Origin: Fischerella sp. CENA71
GTDB taxonomy: Bacteria; Cyanobacteriota; Cyanobacteriia; Cyanobacteriales; Nostocaceae
Reading direction: 5' to 3'
Length of the DNA: 64,000 nt
NCBI GenBank assembly: GCA_024239075.1
Contig: JANBVI010000064.1
Span: 496,001-560,000, forward strand
The notes under the pieces are model-generated. The model searched no databases and was not told where the DNA came from. It saw only the letters and a program-made list of their open reading frames with translations. This document shows positions 37,066 through 46,378 of the stretch, in pieces; positions within the stretch are counted from its first letter, which is position 1, and the number at the start of each line of letters is the position of its first letter. A program made the position numbers and the translations under genes.

Positions 37066-37968
37066 TCAAAATCCTGCTAGTGGATCTATTGGTGTAGGCT
37101 GGGATTCTAAATATTTGAGGAAATCACGTAATTCTTCGGAATCAAGTAAATGACGCGATCGCTTACCATAAGTTTGAATTAGATAGTCTCTACCCTGTTC
37201 TGTTGTCCAACCTAAGCGCTGCATTTCTACGCCAATTTTGGCAATATCATCTGATTGATCTACAGGTTCGCTTTTCTTCTTTTTCTTCGTTGTCGGTGCT
37301 GGTGGCGCCGCAGTTACTACTTCTTCGGTAGGAGTATTGTGATAACTGCGTTGGGGAAATGGTGTGACGTTACTAGATTTAATCTCTGGTAAAGGTTCGT
37401 TTTCGCTCTGGTTGCTAAAAATTTCTCCAAAGTCTTCTGCTTGAATATCTAAGGGGAGTTCTGGTTGTGCGATCGCAGCCAAATTTTGCTCTGAATCCTG
37501 GCTATAGGTATCAATTGTGTTTTTTGAAGAAGTTGAAGAATTTGAAGAAGTTGAAGAAACAGTTGATTTAATGGGTGTGCTTGCTTGTGTGTCCAGATTG
37601 GAGGAATCAATGGGAGTTGGGGTGAAAGAAGAGACGGGGACGCATAGATGGGGAGACGCTGAGACATTTTCTTCTGTTTGAGGTGGTTCACTACTTTTGG
37701 TAGTCTGAACATCAGTTATACTCTTGGTATCAATCAAACTTCCCGTCTGTACTTGTGAGGTAGTAGCGATTCCCAAAACCATCAAAGCCCTACTTCTGGC
37801 TTGATCTTCTGCTTCCTCTACTGTTGCAGCTGCTGCCATACCAGTAGCGCGGGTGATACCTTCTATTTGTAAGCTTGCCCGAACAATGTATTGACCATGA
37901 TAAATTTGCACTAATTCAGAGATTAAACTAGCTGTGGGATACAAGCTCTGAAGTTGAGCCAACATCAT
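37066..37968 (-). CDS. Conserved protein with Rad52-like N-terminal and helical C-terminal segments
   Basis: 300 residues. The N-terminal 75 residues (LISELVQIYHGQYIVRASLQ and GMAAAATVEEAEDQARSRALMVLGI) resemble single-strand annealing or dsRBD-like folds. A disordered Ser/Thr-rich middle (residues 75-225) follows. The C-terminus (IGVEMQRLGWTTEQGRDYLIQTYGKRSRHLLDSEEL) is a compact helical unit seen at the end of several cyanobacterial hypothetical proteins. Function unknown; a DNA-binding role is inference. Confidence 0.6.
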   Translation of the reverse strand: MMLAQLQSLYPTASLISELVQIYHGQYIVRASLQIEGITRATGMAAAATVEEAEDQARSRALMVLGIATTSQVQTGSLIDTKSITDVQTTKSSEPPQTEENVSASPHLCVPVSSFTPTPIDSSNLDTQASTPIKSTVSSTSSNSSTSSKNTIDTYSQDSEQNLAAIAQPELPLDIQAEDFGEIFSNQSENEPLPEIKSSNVTPFPQRSYHNTPTEEVVTAAPPAPTTKKKKKSEPVDQSDDIAKIGVEMQRLGWTTEQGRDYLIQTYGKRSRHLLDSEELRDFLKYLESQPTPIDPLAGF

Positions 37969-39029
37969 AATTTCACCAAATCTACATCAGAATAATTTCA
38001 AGTCAGCTAATCATGGGAAAATCCCACAACCAAACATGAAAATAGAACTCCTACTACACCCCTAAACCCCTACACCTCCACACCCTTTTTCAAGAAACAG
38101 GCAAGAGGCAATTCTTGAAGCAGGTAAGATATTTAATCAGCAAGATGATTTTACCCAATTGATTGAGCTGATAACCAAATTAAGTATTGCTTTTGAGTTG
38201 CCCACCCATTCTTGTTTTGTTTATCTTGTGGATTCACGATTGGGTATGGCTCTATTTTAATAGAGAAAGAATTTTAGTGTGTTTTTGATTCACTGGCTTG
38301 AACTTTACACTAGCAAGAATTCCCTTTTACTCCGCACCCTGAGATCGATCATGCAACCCTGAGTTACCGAAATTGTATTAAAAACTTGACTATACTGTTT
38401 GTAAAATAAATTTTTTTGGGTAAATTATTGGCTACCACAAATTAACTTTAAGTGTTATTGCGAGCAATGCTATACTGTTTACCCAATTTAATATCCAGAA
38501 ATCTTTTCTGGAAGTACGACTAAATCTACAATAATGAAGTAATGGTTCGTGCTCACAGATTATTAAGCTGCTACCTAGTTGTTACTGATTCTACATATGG
38601 AACATTTAGGTTGATCAGCAGTTTCTCCTAGTGAAAAATCAGAGTCTAATCGCGTAAAGTACCTTTCAACTAGGCAATTGAACACCTGTGGTTTCCCCTG
38701 CGTAGCGCGTTTGGGCAGTTCCACTGAGAACGATCCGAACACAGCCTCTCAAAAACCCGTTGCGTCACAACCTAGTAGGGTAAAATCCGGTATAAGGACT
38801 GCCTTGTCAGATTGGCCAAGTGAAGGGACTTGAACGAACTGGTACTCAAAAGATGATTGTGTAGCGCCCTACCTGTTGGGAAGTTCGTTTACCGCTAGTG
38901 TCTGTGGGTGTGAGGTAATCAACCAAGAACCAAATTCAACAACGGACACGTTACAAAGGTGGAGGGGAACCCCCACACAAAACTGTCCTCAACAAAAAAA
39001 GATGTTTTGACCAAAGGTCGGTTCACTGC
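37969..39029. other. 1.06-kb gap upstream of the RNB-family gene; possible structured leader RNA
   Basis: No coding sequence. The last 400 bp before the start codon hold several paired segments: GTGGAGGGG-AA-CCCCCAC (about 38959-38977), GAACGAAC with GTTCGTTT (about 38833 and 38885), and GACCAAAGGTC next to the start codon. GC content rises compared with the AT-rich first half. This could be the 5' leader of the downstream RNase-type gene or an independent ncRNA. I found no match to RNase P RNA, tmRNA or SRP RNA hallmarks. Confidence 0.4.
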
Positions 39030-41378
39030 ATGGAATTTTCAATCGCTACACTCCTTGCCAATTTTACTGATGATAAATTGGTAGCTCGTAAACTTCTAGA
39101 AAAGAAACTTGGTTGTGAAGATGAAGAAAGTTTACAGACACTTCACATCATTTTGGAGGTATTGGAGAAAATTGGCATTTTAGTCAAAGAACGCGGTAAG
39201 TATCGTCGCATCACAGAAGAAGGGCTAATAGAAGCGAAGTTGCGCTGTTCCAGCAAAGGCTTTTGCTTTGCAATTCAAGATGTAGAAGGAACTGAGGATA
39301 TTTACATTCGAGAAAGCCATTTGAGTAATGCTTGGAATGGCGATCGCGTTTTAGTGCGGGTTCTCAAAGAAGGTAGTCGGCGTCGTTCTCCCGAAGGAGA
39401 AGTGAAATTAATTTTAGAGCGCTCCAATCATACTTTACTCGCACGCATCAAACAAGTAGAAGCAGGCTATCGGGCTGTACCTTTAGATGATCGCCTGCTA
39501 TTTGAATTGAAACTTTATGCCAATGGTCTGAAATTACAAGAAGCGATCGACCATCTGGCTCATGTAGAAGTTCTACGTTACCCACTAGCACAATATCCCC
39601 CATTAGGGCGGGTTGTGCAGATCCTGGGAAGCGATGCAGAAGCAGCAGCTGATATTGATTTAGTCACCTGCAAGCATGATCTTTCCCGTAGTTTCCCAGA
39701 TAACGTCCAAGAAGCAGCAACCAAACTACCAAAAAGAATTTTAAAGGCTGATCTCAAAGATCGGCTAGATTTACGTAACAAGTTTACTATTACAATACTG
39801 GGTAATAATATTGACACAAAAACAGTAGAAAATGCTTTCTCCTTGGAAACAACTAGTGCTGGTAACTTGCAGTTAGGCTTTCATATTCCTGATGTTTCCC
39901 ATTATGTACAGCCAGATGAAGCACTTGATCGGGAAGCACTCAGACGAGGTAGAACTGTGTACCTTGGCGATTTAGTGTTGCCAATGTTACCGGAAAATGT
40001 AATAGATCGGTGTTCTCTAGTATCAGGAAGCGATCGCCTCAGTATTTCTTGCCTAGTTACCTTTGATTCGGAATCAGGAGAGGTACTGGATTGGGAAATT
40101 CAACCCAGTGTAGTGAAAGTAGATGCTTCAGTGAATACTCAGCAAGCAGAAACAATTCTTCTGGGTAAAAAAGTTACCAAAGTTCCTACTGAAGCAGTAG
40201 AAATGCTGAAAGAATTGAAAAAATTGCAGACGTTTCTCAAACAACAACGCACCTCTCGCGGAAGTTTGCAATTAAATCTACCCACAAATAAAAACCCCTT
40301 CTATGATGAGGGAATTCTCGGATGCGTAGTCGAAAAAGATTCACCAGTGCGATCGCTGCTCACCGAATTCGTATTGCTGGTGAATCAAATCATGGCAAAC
40401 CACATGAGTGCTTTAGGTATTCCAAGCATTTGGCGAGTCCAAGGCGCACCTGATCCCGAAGATGTCCAAGAGATGTTGAAACTGGCGATCAATTTGGGGA
40501 TCGAATTGTCACTAGAGCCAGATATTGATATTCAACCTCTGGATTATCAACAATTGACAAGAGTATTTGCTGAGTCATCATCTGAGCAAGTTTTGACTTA
40601 TTTATTGCAAGACACTCTCAAACAAGCAGCTTACAGCACCAACAAAGCACCCCACTTTGGTTTGGCGCTACCAGAATATGTCCACTTTACCGCACCCTTA
40701 CGACGTTACCCAGATTTGCTGATGCAGAGGGTATATTACGCACTACTCGAACACGGACGCGATCGCCGCAACACTCGTGTCAAAGAGCGTGTGAACTTGC
40801 GTTCTTCTACTAGCCACGGGGAAATTAACTGGAATGTTTTACCACCAGAATTGCAACAAGAATTGCAAAGTGAACTGACAAGAGTAATCACCCAAATCAA
40901 CGACAGAGAAAAAGAAGTTCAAGAAGCTGAAGCCGATTTAGAGGGATTGCAAAGAGCCTCTTTAATGAAACAGCGCATCGGCGAAGTTTTCAATGGTGTG
41001 ATTACAGGTGTCCAATCTTACGGATTCTTTGTGGAAATTGAAGTCCCACCAAAAGATGATGCTGGTGAGCAGAACGTACCTTTACGAGTCGAAGGACTAG
41101 TACATGTCAGTTCCCTCAAAGACGATTGGTACGAATATCGCGCCAGACAACAGGCGTTATTTGGAAGAAAAAATCGCGCCTCCTATCGATTAGGCGATCG
41201 CGTTGCTGTACAAGTTAAAAGCGTCGATTACTACCGTCAACAAATTGATCTCGTCACAGTCGGTAGTGATGGTATTCCTTATCGCCCAGATATCAACATA
41301 ACTACTGAAGAATCAGATATGTACTTACGGGGCGACATGGAACCAGACGATTTAGAATCCTATGAAGACGATGAATAA
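39030..41378 (+). CDS. RNase II/R (RNB) family protein with S1 domain; catalytic Asp cluster degenerate
   Basis: 782 residues. An N-terminal winged-helix-like part, cold-shock-like segments, an RNB domain (about 240-600) and a C-terminal S1 domain (RIGEVFNGVITGVQSYGFFVEIE). RNB features FHIPDVSHYVQPDEALD, LVLPMLPENVIDRCSL and APLRRYPDLLMQR are conserved. The canonical Asp cluster (TID-x5-D-x-DD-A) should sit at residues 253-270, but here the sequence reads ITILGNNIDTKTVENAFSLE, with Glu-Asn in place of Asp-Asp. Nuclease activity is therefore doubtful; it may act in RNA binding. A long, possibly structured leader precedes it. ATG 39030. Confidence 0.85.
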   Translation: MEFSIATLLANFTDDKLVARKLLEKKLGCEDEESLQTLHIILEVLEKIGILVKERGKYRRITEEGLIEAKLRCSSKGFCFAIQDVEGTEDIYIRESHLSNAWNGDRVLVRVLKEGSRRRSPEGEVKLILERSNHTLLARIKQVEAGYRAVPLDDRLLFELKLYANGLKLQEAIDHLAHVEVLRYPLAQYPPLGRVVQILGSDAEAAADIDLVTCKHDLSRSFPDNVQEAATKLPKRILKADLKDRLDLRNKFTITILGNNIDTKTVENAFSLETTSAGNLQLGFHIPDVSHYVQPDEALDREALRRGRTVYLGDLVLPMLPENVIDRCSLVSGSDRLSISCLVTFDSESGEVLDWEIQPSVVKVDASVNTQQAETILLGKKVTKVPTEAVEMLKELKKLQTFLKQQRTSRGSLQLNLPTNKNPFYDEGILGCVVEKDSPVRSLLTEFVLLVNQIMANHMSALGIPSIWRVQGAPDPEDVQEMLKLAINLGIELSLEPDIDIQPLDYQQLTRVFAESSSEQVLTYLLQDTLKQAAYSTNKAPHFGLALPEYVHFTAPLRRYPDLLMQRVYYALLEHGRDRRNTRVKERVNLRSSTSHGEINWNVLPPELQQELQSELTRVITQINDREKEVQEAEADLEGLQRASLMKQRIGEVFNGVITGVQSYGFFVEIEVPPKDDAGEQNVPLRVEGLVHVSSLKDDWYEYRARQQALFGRKNRASYRLGDRVAVQVKSVDYYRQQIDLVTVGSDGIPYRPDINITTEESDMYLRGDMEPDDLESYEDDE

Positions 41379-41767
41379 AAGTTAGGGAAAGGGAATCGGG
41401 GATCGGGGACAAGGGAGACAAGGGAGACAAGAAATTTTAGATTTTAGATTACCTTGTGCTTCGACACTTCCTGTCTACTTGCACGCCTGTTGCTAACGCG
41501 CCTATTTTTGGTAGCCACCCAAAGGGAATCCACACATCGCAAATCCAAAATCCAAAATTCTTTCCAATCCCCGATCCCCAATCCCCGTTCGCGAAGCGTC
41601 TCCTCTGGAGAATCCCCAATCCCCGTTACCCCTTCGCCCCTAATCCCCACTCCCTTGGGGGAGTGGGGGCCCCGAGTTCCCCAGAGGGGACCCCACCTGC
41701 CCCTTATCCCCAAAGGGGACCCCTACCTTCCCCAATCCCTAATCCCCAATCCCCATATTTGAGAAAC
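41379..41767. repeat. Repeat-filled gap upstream of ubiX, including a ~128-bp GC-rich repeat
   Basis: 41611-41738 is a GC-rich repeat with inner palindromes (CCCACTCCCTTGGGGGAGTGGGGG and CCCCAAAGGGG). A near-identical inverted copy lies inside the ABC ATPase gene at 53770-53898. Heptamer repeats (CCCCAAT/CCCCGAT) flank it. The ORFs that read through this segment are not genes; the ubiX reading frame happens to stay open into it. Confidence 0.85.
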
Positions 41768-42388
41768 GTGTCCAACAATCATAAGCCACTCATCTTAGGA
41801 GTTACAGGTGCATCTGGTTTAATCTACGCAGTTCGCGCTTTAAAATATTTGCTTTGTGCTGATTATGAAATTCAATTAGTTGCTTCTAAATCAACCTACA
41901 TGGTTTGGCAATCTGAGCAGGATATTCGTATGCCTGTAGAACCTGCTCAACAGGAGCAATTTTGGCGACAACAAGCAGGAGTTGAAACAGGAGGAAAACT
42001 ACGCTGTCATCCTTGGGGAGATGTAGGAGCGAATATCGCTAGTGGTTCCTTTCGTACTTTAGGAATGATTATAATTCCCTGTAGTATGAGTACGGTAGCC
42101 AAGTTAGCAGCAGGTTTAAGTTCCGACTTATTAGAACGAGCCGCAGATGTGCAGCTAAAAGAAGGACGAAAACTAGTCCTTGTTCCCCGTGAAACTCCTT
42201 TTAGCTTGATTCATTTACGCAATTTAACTACCCTTGCAGAAAGCGGAGTGAGAATTGTACCTGCTATTCCTGCTTGGTATCACAATCCTCAAAGTATTGA
42301 GGATTTAGTTGATTTTGTAGTCGCCCGTGCTTTAGATCAATTAGATATTGATTGTATTCCTATTCAACGTTGGCAAGGTCGTCTCTAA
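41768..42388 (+). CDS. ubiX: Flavin prenyltransferase UbiX
   Basis: UbiX builds the prenylated FMN cofactor used by UbiD decarboxylases. About 206 residues. GVTGASGLIYAVRALKYLL is the flavin-binding start, IIIPCSMSTVAKLAAGLSSDLLERAADV is the family signature, and LVPRETPFSLIHLRNL contains the conserved Arg-Glu-Thr-Pro. I use GTG 41768 (V-S-N-N); TTG at 41759 is an alternative three codons upstream. The frame is open far upstream only because of repeat DNA. ubiD is not in the window. Confidence 0.9.
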   Translation: MSNNHKPLILGVTGASGLIYAVRALKYLLCADYEIQLVASKSTYMVWQSEQDIRMPVEPAQQEQFWRQQAGVETGGKLRCHPWGDVGANIASGSFRTLGMIIIPCSMSTVAKLAAGLSSDLLERAADVQLKEGRKLVLVPRETPFSLIHLRNLTTLAESGVRIVPAIPAWYHNPQSIEDLVDFVVARALDQLDIDCIPIQRWQGRL

Positions 42389-42532
42389 AGGATGTAAGGA
42401 TAAAGTATGAAGTGTGAGTTATTTTCCTTTGACTTTTTATTTTCTGCTTTTTATCTTTTAGCTTAATCTTTAAATACTTCATCCTACCCTACACCGTAGG
42501 CGCGTCTACATCCTTCATCCTTTCTATTCCTT

Positions 42533-43252
42533 ATGGCTCTTTTGCGATTAATTTTGTTAGTAGCGATTATGGGAGGACTGGCGCTGTTATTAGCGCAAAA
42601 TTGGTCCCCTATCCTCCCATTAGTCTTTTTAGGTGTGCAGACGAAATCATTACCTTTAGCAATGTGGATTTTGTTCAGCACAGCTGCTGGCGCTGCTACT
42701 TCTTTGGTGATCTCTGGTTTATTTCAATTGTCCAGTTATCTGACAGTATCACAACGCCCTATTTCTGCTGCATCTAAATCTCGGAGAACTACAGCAAAGA
42801 GCGATCGCTCAACCCAAGAAAAATCTACCGACAGTTATAGTAGCTATACTAGTCCCCCACCATCAGCGGCTAAAACTCCATCTCAATCTAATCCAGATGA
42901 TGACTGGGACACAAACGACAACGAAGATTGGGATTTTGAGGAAAAGCCAGACGCCACAAGTTCTCAAAATACCGAAGTCAGAGACTCAAAAAGCTATGAA
43001 CGCCGACAAGAACCTACAGATAGTTTCCGAGCAGGTTCTTCATATTCTTACAGCTACCGCGAACCTAAAAACTCTGGAGTGGGCAAAACTGAATCAATTT
43101 ATGATGCAGACTATCGGGTAATTATTCCCCCCTATCAACCATCAAGCGATGATTTTACCGATAAAGATCATCCAACCGATAAAAAGAATCAAGCAGATGA
43201 AGAGGATTGGGGGTTTTTAGACGATATTGAGGATGATCAGCGTGAGCGTTAA
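42533..43252 (+). CDS. Membrane protein with LapA-like N-terminal helices and acidic tail
   Basis: 239 residues. Two hydrophobic segments (LLRLILLVAIMGGLALLLAQ and MWILFSTAAGAATSLVISGLF) with a short loop resemble LapA-type (DUF1049) proteins. The remaining 165 residues are a disordered Ser/Asp/Glu-rich tail with short DDWDTNDNEDWDF acidic clusters and a final DEEDWGFLDDIEDD. Function unknown. ATG 42533. Confidence 0.7.
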   Translation: MALLRLILLVAIMGGLALLLAQNWSPILPLVFLGVQTKSLPLAMWILFSTAAGAATSLVISGLFQLSSYLTVSQRPISAASKSRRTTAKSDRSTQEKSTDSYSSYTSPPPSAAKTPSQSNPDDDWDTNDNEDWDFEEKPDATSSQNTEVRDSKSYERRQEPTDSFRAGSSYSYSYREPKNSGVGKTESIYDADYRVIIPPYQPSSDDFTDKDHPTDKKNQADEEDWGFLDDIEDDQRER

Positions 43253-43279
43253 TCAATAGAGACATCACAAATCAAATCT

Positions 43280-43474
43280 CTACTTGATCCCACAACGCTC
43301 GCGAGACTCCTGCTTGACTTTACCTGTCATGGCAGCTTCTTGCAAACTCATAAAAGCATTAAAATCTTCAAGATCATATTGTGTACTCAATAATTGCCGT
43401 AGCTGATTTTCTGCTTCTATAGTCAGGTATCCTGTTGATAAAGCCTTTTGTACAACATCTTTAATCCGAATCAT
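43280..43474 (-). CDS. Small conserved helical protein
   Basis: 64 residues from the ATG at 43474 (an upstream ATG at 43498 adds eight). The sequence IRIKDVVQKALSTGYLTIEAENQLRQLL and AAMTGKVKQESRE is a compact helical unit I have seen as a conserved cyanobacterial hypothetical. It converges on the gene ending at 43252. Function unknown. Confidence 0.65.
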   Translation of the reverse strand: MIRIKDVVQKALSTGYLTIEAENQLRQLLSTQYDLEDFNAFMSLQEAAMTGKVKQESRERCGIK

Positions 43475-43498
43475 GTTTGAATCCTCAAACGACCACAC

Positions 43499-44224
43499 TT
43501 AACTTATTCGGCTTACTCAAATTAGATATCTAGTATCTTGAATACTTTTGCACCATTTAGTTGGGCAGGCTTTTTTCAACCAAATGAACAAAAAAGTCAT
43601 TTTTTACACCTTGTATTTAATTAGTGCTGTTGATGCTGGCCAAACAACTCACTCAAATCAGTAATTAGAGCGCTTTATATGTAAATACTGAGAACGATGT
43701 ATTGTGTTGGTAGAAACACAGTGTTTTATGATGCTCTATAAATAATGAGTTTGACCCATTTGGGTAGACGCACAAAGCCTGAATAAAGTTTCAATCAAGC
43801 TCAAATCAAATTTTATTAAATTTATATTAAGCCCATACCTAACATAAAGCATATTAATCTATTTGTGTGGAATTTCCGTAAATCTCCCAGAAGGAACTGC
43901 ATGAAACAATTGAGAGTGCGATCACACACAAATTTTTGTGGAGAAAATTTTATTCGTAAGTACCAAGTTTCGCTAGGATAAATTCAGAGTTTTATGAGTC
44001 GCTAGAATTGCGGATAGTTGCAATCTACCACTCCCCATTCAACACCAAGGCACCCTCCTCCACACAGGTAAAGATTCAGCTCAAACCGAAACCACGATTA
44101 CCAAGAAAGGCAGACCCTTTTTTCCAAAGACTTAAAATCTTAACTAAACCCTATTAGCTCATAAGCTTTTCCTTAGTGACCAGCTAGAACTTTAATTAAC
44201 AGTAGACCTCAAAAAAAAGGAAAG
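43499..44224. other. 726-bp AT-rich gap
   Basis: No ORF above 60 codons on either strand and no strong hairpin. The last part is the leader of the DUF3110 gene. I see nothing else I can name. Confidence 0.5.
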
Positions 44225-44650
44225 ATGATTACACCCATGCGTGTTTTTGTGTTGATCTTTAACGCTGGCACAGATAACGAAGGAATTCACACGATTCGAG
44301 TAGGCGATCGCAATACAATTCTGATGTTTGAGTCAGAAGACGACGCCACGCGCTTTGCTTTGATGCTAGAAGCCCAAGATTTTCCGATACCCGTAGTTGA
44401 GGCAATTGATGCTGAAGAAATCAAAGAGTTTTGTCAAAGTACTGGCTATGATTGGCAAATGGTGACAGAAAATAGTGCTTTAATGGTTCCCCCAGAAATC
44501 AACGTAGAAGAAACCGACTGGAAACCAGACTCTGAAATCGACCAAACACAGACTAACACCCAATCTAGTAACCAAGAATCACCACCAGAATCAGAATTGT
44601 CTGATTCCGAACTAGATAGTATTCGTCGCCGATTAGAAGGGTTATTATAA
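44225..44650 (+). CDS. DUF3110 domain protein
   Basis: 141 residues (137 if ATG 44237 is used). The first 90 residues, VFVLIFNAGTDNEGIHTIRVG, DATRFALMLEAQDFPIPVVEAID and EFCQSTGYDWQMV, match the DUF3110 family of cyanobacteria and chloroplasts. The tail is acidic and disordered. Function unknown. Confidence 0.85.
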   Translation: MITPMRVFVLIFNAGTDNEGIHTIRVGDRNTILMFESEDDATRFALMLEAQDFPIPVVEAIDAEEIKEFCQSTGYDWQMVTENSALMVPPEINVEETDWKPDSEIDQTQTNTQSSNQESPPESELSDSELDSIRRRLEGLL

Positions 44651-44800
44651 ATAGTCATTAGTCATTGGTCATTAGTCATTTGTCATTAGCCAATTATCTT
44701 GGACTAATAGACACGAGGAACATCACACCTCTGGTGACTCAGGACTTCAACCATTACGTAGACCAACAACCAATGACCAATGACTAATGACCAATGACTC
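44651..44800. repeat. GTCATTA/GTCATTG short repeats in inverted orientation
   Basis: About five heptamers of the type TAGTCAT lie directly after the DUF3110 gene. The reverse complement (CCAATGACCAATGACTAATGACC) lies about 110 bp downstream, just before murQ. Together they could pair as a long imperfect stem. Confidence 0.7.
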
Positions 44801-44814
44801 AGGACAAAAAACAA

Positions 44815-45735
44815 ATGACTGATTTACAGCAACGTGGCCATCTTCTCACAGAGCAAGTTAATCCTAATAGTCAAAATCTAGACCAACTCAGTTGTTTAGA
44901 GTTGGTAGAAATTTTTAATCGCGAAGATGAGAATGCGGTGGCTGCGGTTGCTGGTGCGAAGTTGCAATTAGCTCAAGCTATTGAACGAACCGCCGAGTCT
45001 TTGCAACACGGAGGACGACTGTTTTATATTGGTGCAGGGACGAGTGGTCGATTGGGAGTCTTAGATGCTGCTGAGTGTCCACCAACTTTTTGTACACCTC
45101 CAGAACTTGTGCAAGGAATTATTGCTGGGGGTGCTGGGGCGCTATTACGTAGTTCCGAAGATTTAGAAGATTGCTTTCAAGATGGAGAAGCGGCGATCGC
45201 CCAACGACATATAACCCAACTAGATGTTGTCGTGGGTATTACTGCTGGTGGGACAACACCTTATGTTCAGGGTGCGATCAATGCTGCTCGTCAACGGGGA
45301 GCTACTACAGTTTTTATGGCTTGTGTACCTGCTGAACAGGTGAGTATAGAAGCAGATATTGATATTCGCCTGTTAACAGGCCCAGAGGTGCTTGCTGGCT
45401 CTACTCGCCTCAAAGCAGGAACCGCAACTAAGCTGGCTTTGAATATTCTGTCTACGGGTGTGATGGTGCGTTTGGGCAAAGTCTACGGAAATCGCATGGT
45501 TGATGTAGCTGTGACCAATAACAAATTACGCGATCGCGCTTTAAGAATCTTGCAAGACTTAACAGGTTTAGGTCGTGAAGCATCGGATGTGTTGTTAGAA
45601 CGCAGTGGTAAATGGGTAAAGTTGGCGCTGTTAATGCACTGGACAGGCTTAGATAAAGAACAAGGTCTAGAACTACTTTCTGAAAATCAAGGTAATCTCA
45701 GAGCTGCGATCGCTAACTGTAAAAATTACACATAG
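44815..45735 (+). CDS. murQ: N-acetylmuramic acid 6-phosphate etherase
   Basis: Cleaves the lactyl ether of MurNAc-6-P during cell wall recycling. 306 residues from ATG 44815 (MTDLQQRGHLLTEQVNP). The ATG at 44794 lies in repeat DNA and is less likely. The SIS-type motif FYIGAGTSGRLGVLDAAECPPTF is clear, and GITAGGTTPYVQGAI and GSTRLKAGTATKLALNILST match the family. Confidence 0.95.
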   Translation: MTDLQQRGHLLTEQVNPNSQNLDQLSCLELVEIFNREDENAVAAVAGAKLQLAQAIERTAESLQHGGRLFYIGAGTSGRLGVLDAAECPPTFCTPPELVQGIIAGGAGALLRSSEDLEDCFQDGEAAIAQRHITQLDVVVGITAGGTTPYVQGAINAARQRGATTVFMACVPAEQVSIEADIDIRLLTGPEVLAGSTRLKAGTATKLALNILSTGVMVRLGKVYGNRMVDVAVTNNKLRDRALRILQDLTGLGREASDVLLERSGKWVKLALLMHWTGLDKEQGLELLSENQGNLRAAIANCKNYT

Positions 45736-46378
45736 AAAGCGGAGCGAGGTCATGCCCAGTCTCTTGAGAGCGGAGTGAAAGCGACAAAGTGGATTTATCC
45801 GCAGTCAAGCTCAATCACTGTTGTCATCAGGGTTGTTAATATATGCCATTACTTTGCATAGACATGCAACAAGTATTTGGAGGTGATCAAATCTTAGAAA
45901 TAGAAACGTAAAATTTTTGGGATTTCCTAAGTATACTGGTATTAATTATTTTATTAATTGTCAAGATAAACTTCTAAATATCATGTTATTTGAATCGGCT
46001 TTTGAGTCAGCGTCAAGTTTATTCAAAAAAGCGAAACGCTTAATTTGAGTACATTTATTTATCAAATTGTTAGAAGTATATAACCAACCTCTACATAGTT
46101 AACATAAAAATAAATTCAGAATTTATACTGTTTTAATATTATTGCTGAATGTATAAGATGATATATATTTTCCAAAACAGTTTCATTGCGAACTGAGGAA
46201 ATTTATCTGTTCCTCTATTGGGGTCTAAAACTCCATCTTCTCTAAGTTGCAAGTTTGAGTTAGGGTTTAAATCCCTAACCTAAACTCCCCCTTTCTCTGT
46301 CCCGTTTTAAATACCTACACATCAAAATACAGGTATTTTCAAAATCACTTGTTAATCATATTAATAGAAGGAGAAAAT
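45736..46378. other. 643-bp gap before the PatA-like gene
   Basis: AT-rich, with a 7-bp stem hairpin at 46259-46279 (GTTAGGG / CCCTAAC). No gene recognised. Confidence 0.5.

Noticed and set aside
37449-37712. 87-codon minus ORF inside the gene at 37066-37968
   Set aside because: Shadow frame over a Ser/Thr-rich disordered region; no independent support.
38690-38960. Possible RNase P RNA, tmRNA or SRP RNA in the long RNB upstream region
   Set aside because: None of the conserved core sequences of these RNAs could be found; kept only as an unspecified structured region.
41444-41762. ORFs on both strands upstream of ubiX
   Set aside because: Encoded by the GC-rich repeat and CCCCAAT heptamers; the true gene is ubiX starting at about 41768.
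44651-44800. Possible CRISPR-like array of GTCATTA repeats
   Set aside because: Units are only 7 bp, directly adjacent without spacers; this is a short tandem repeat, not CRISPR.
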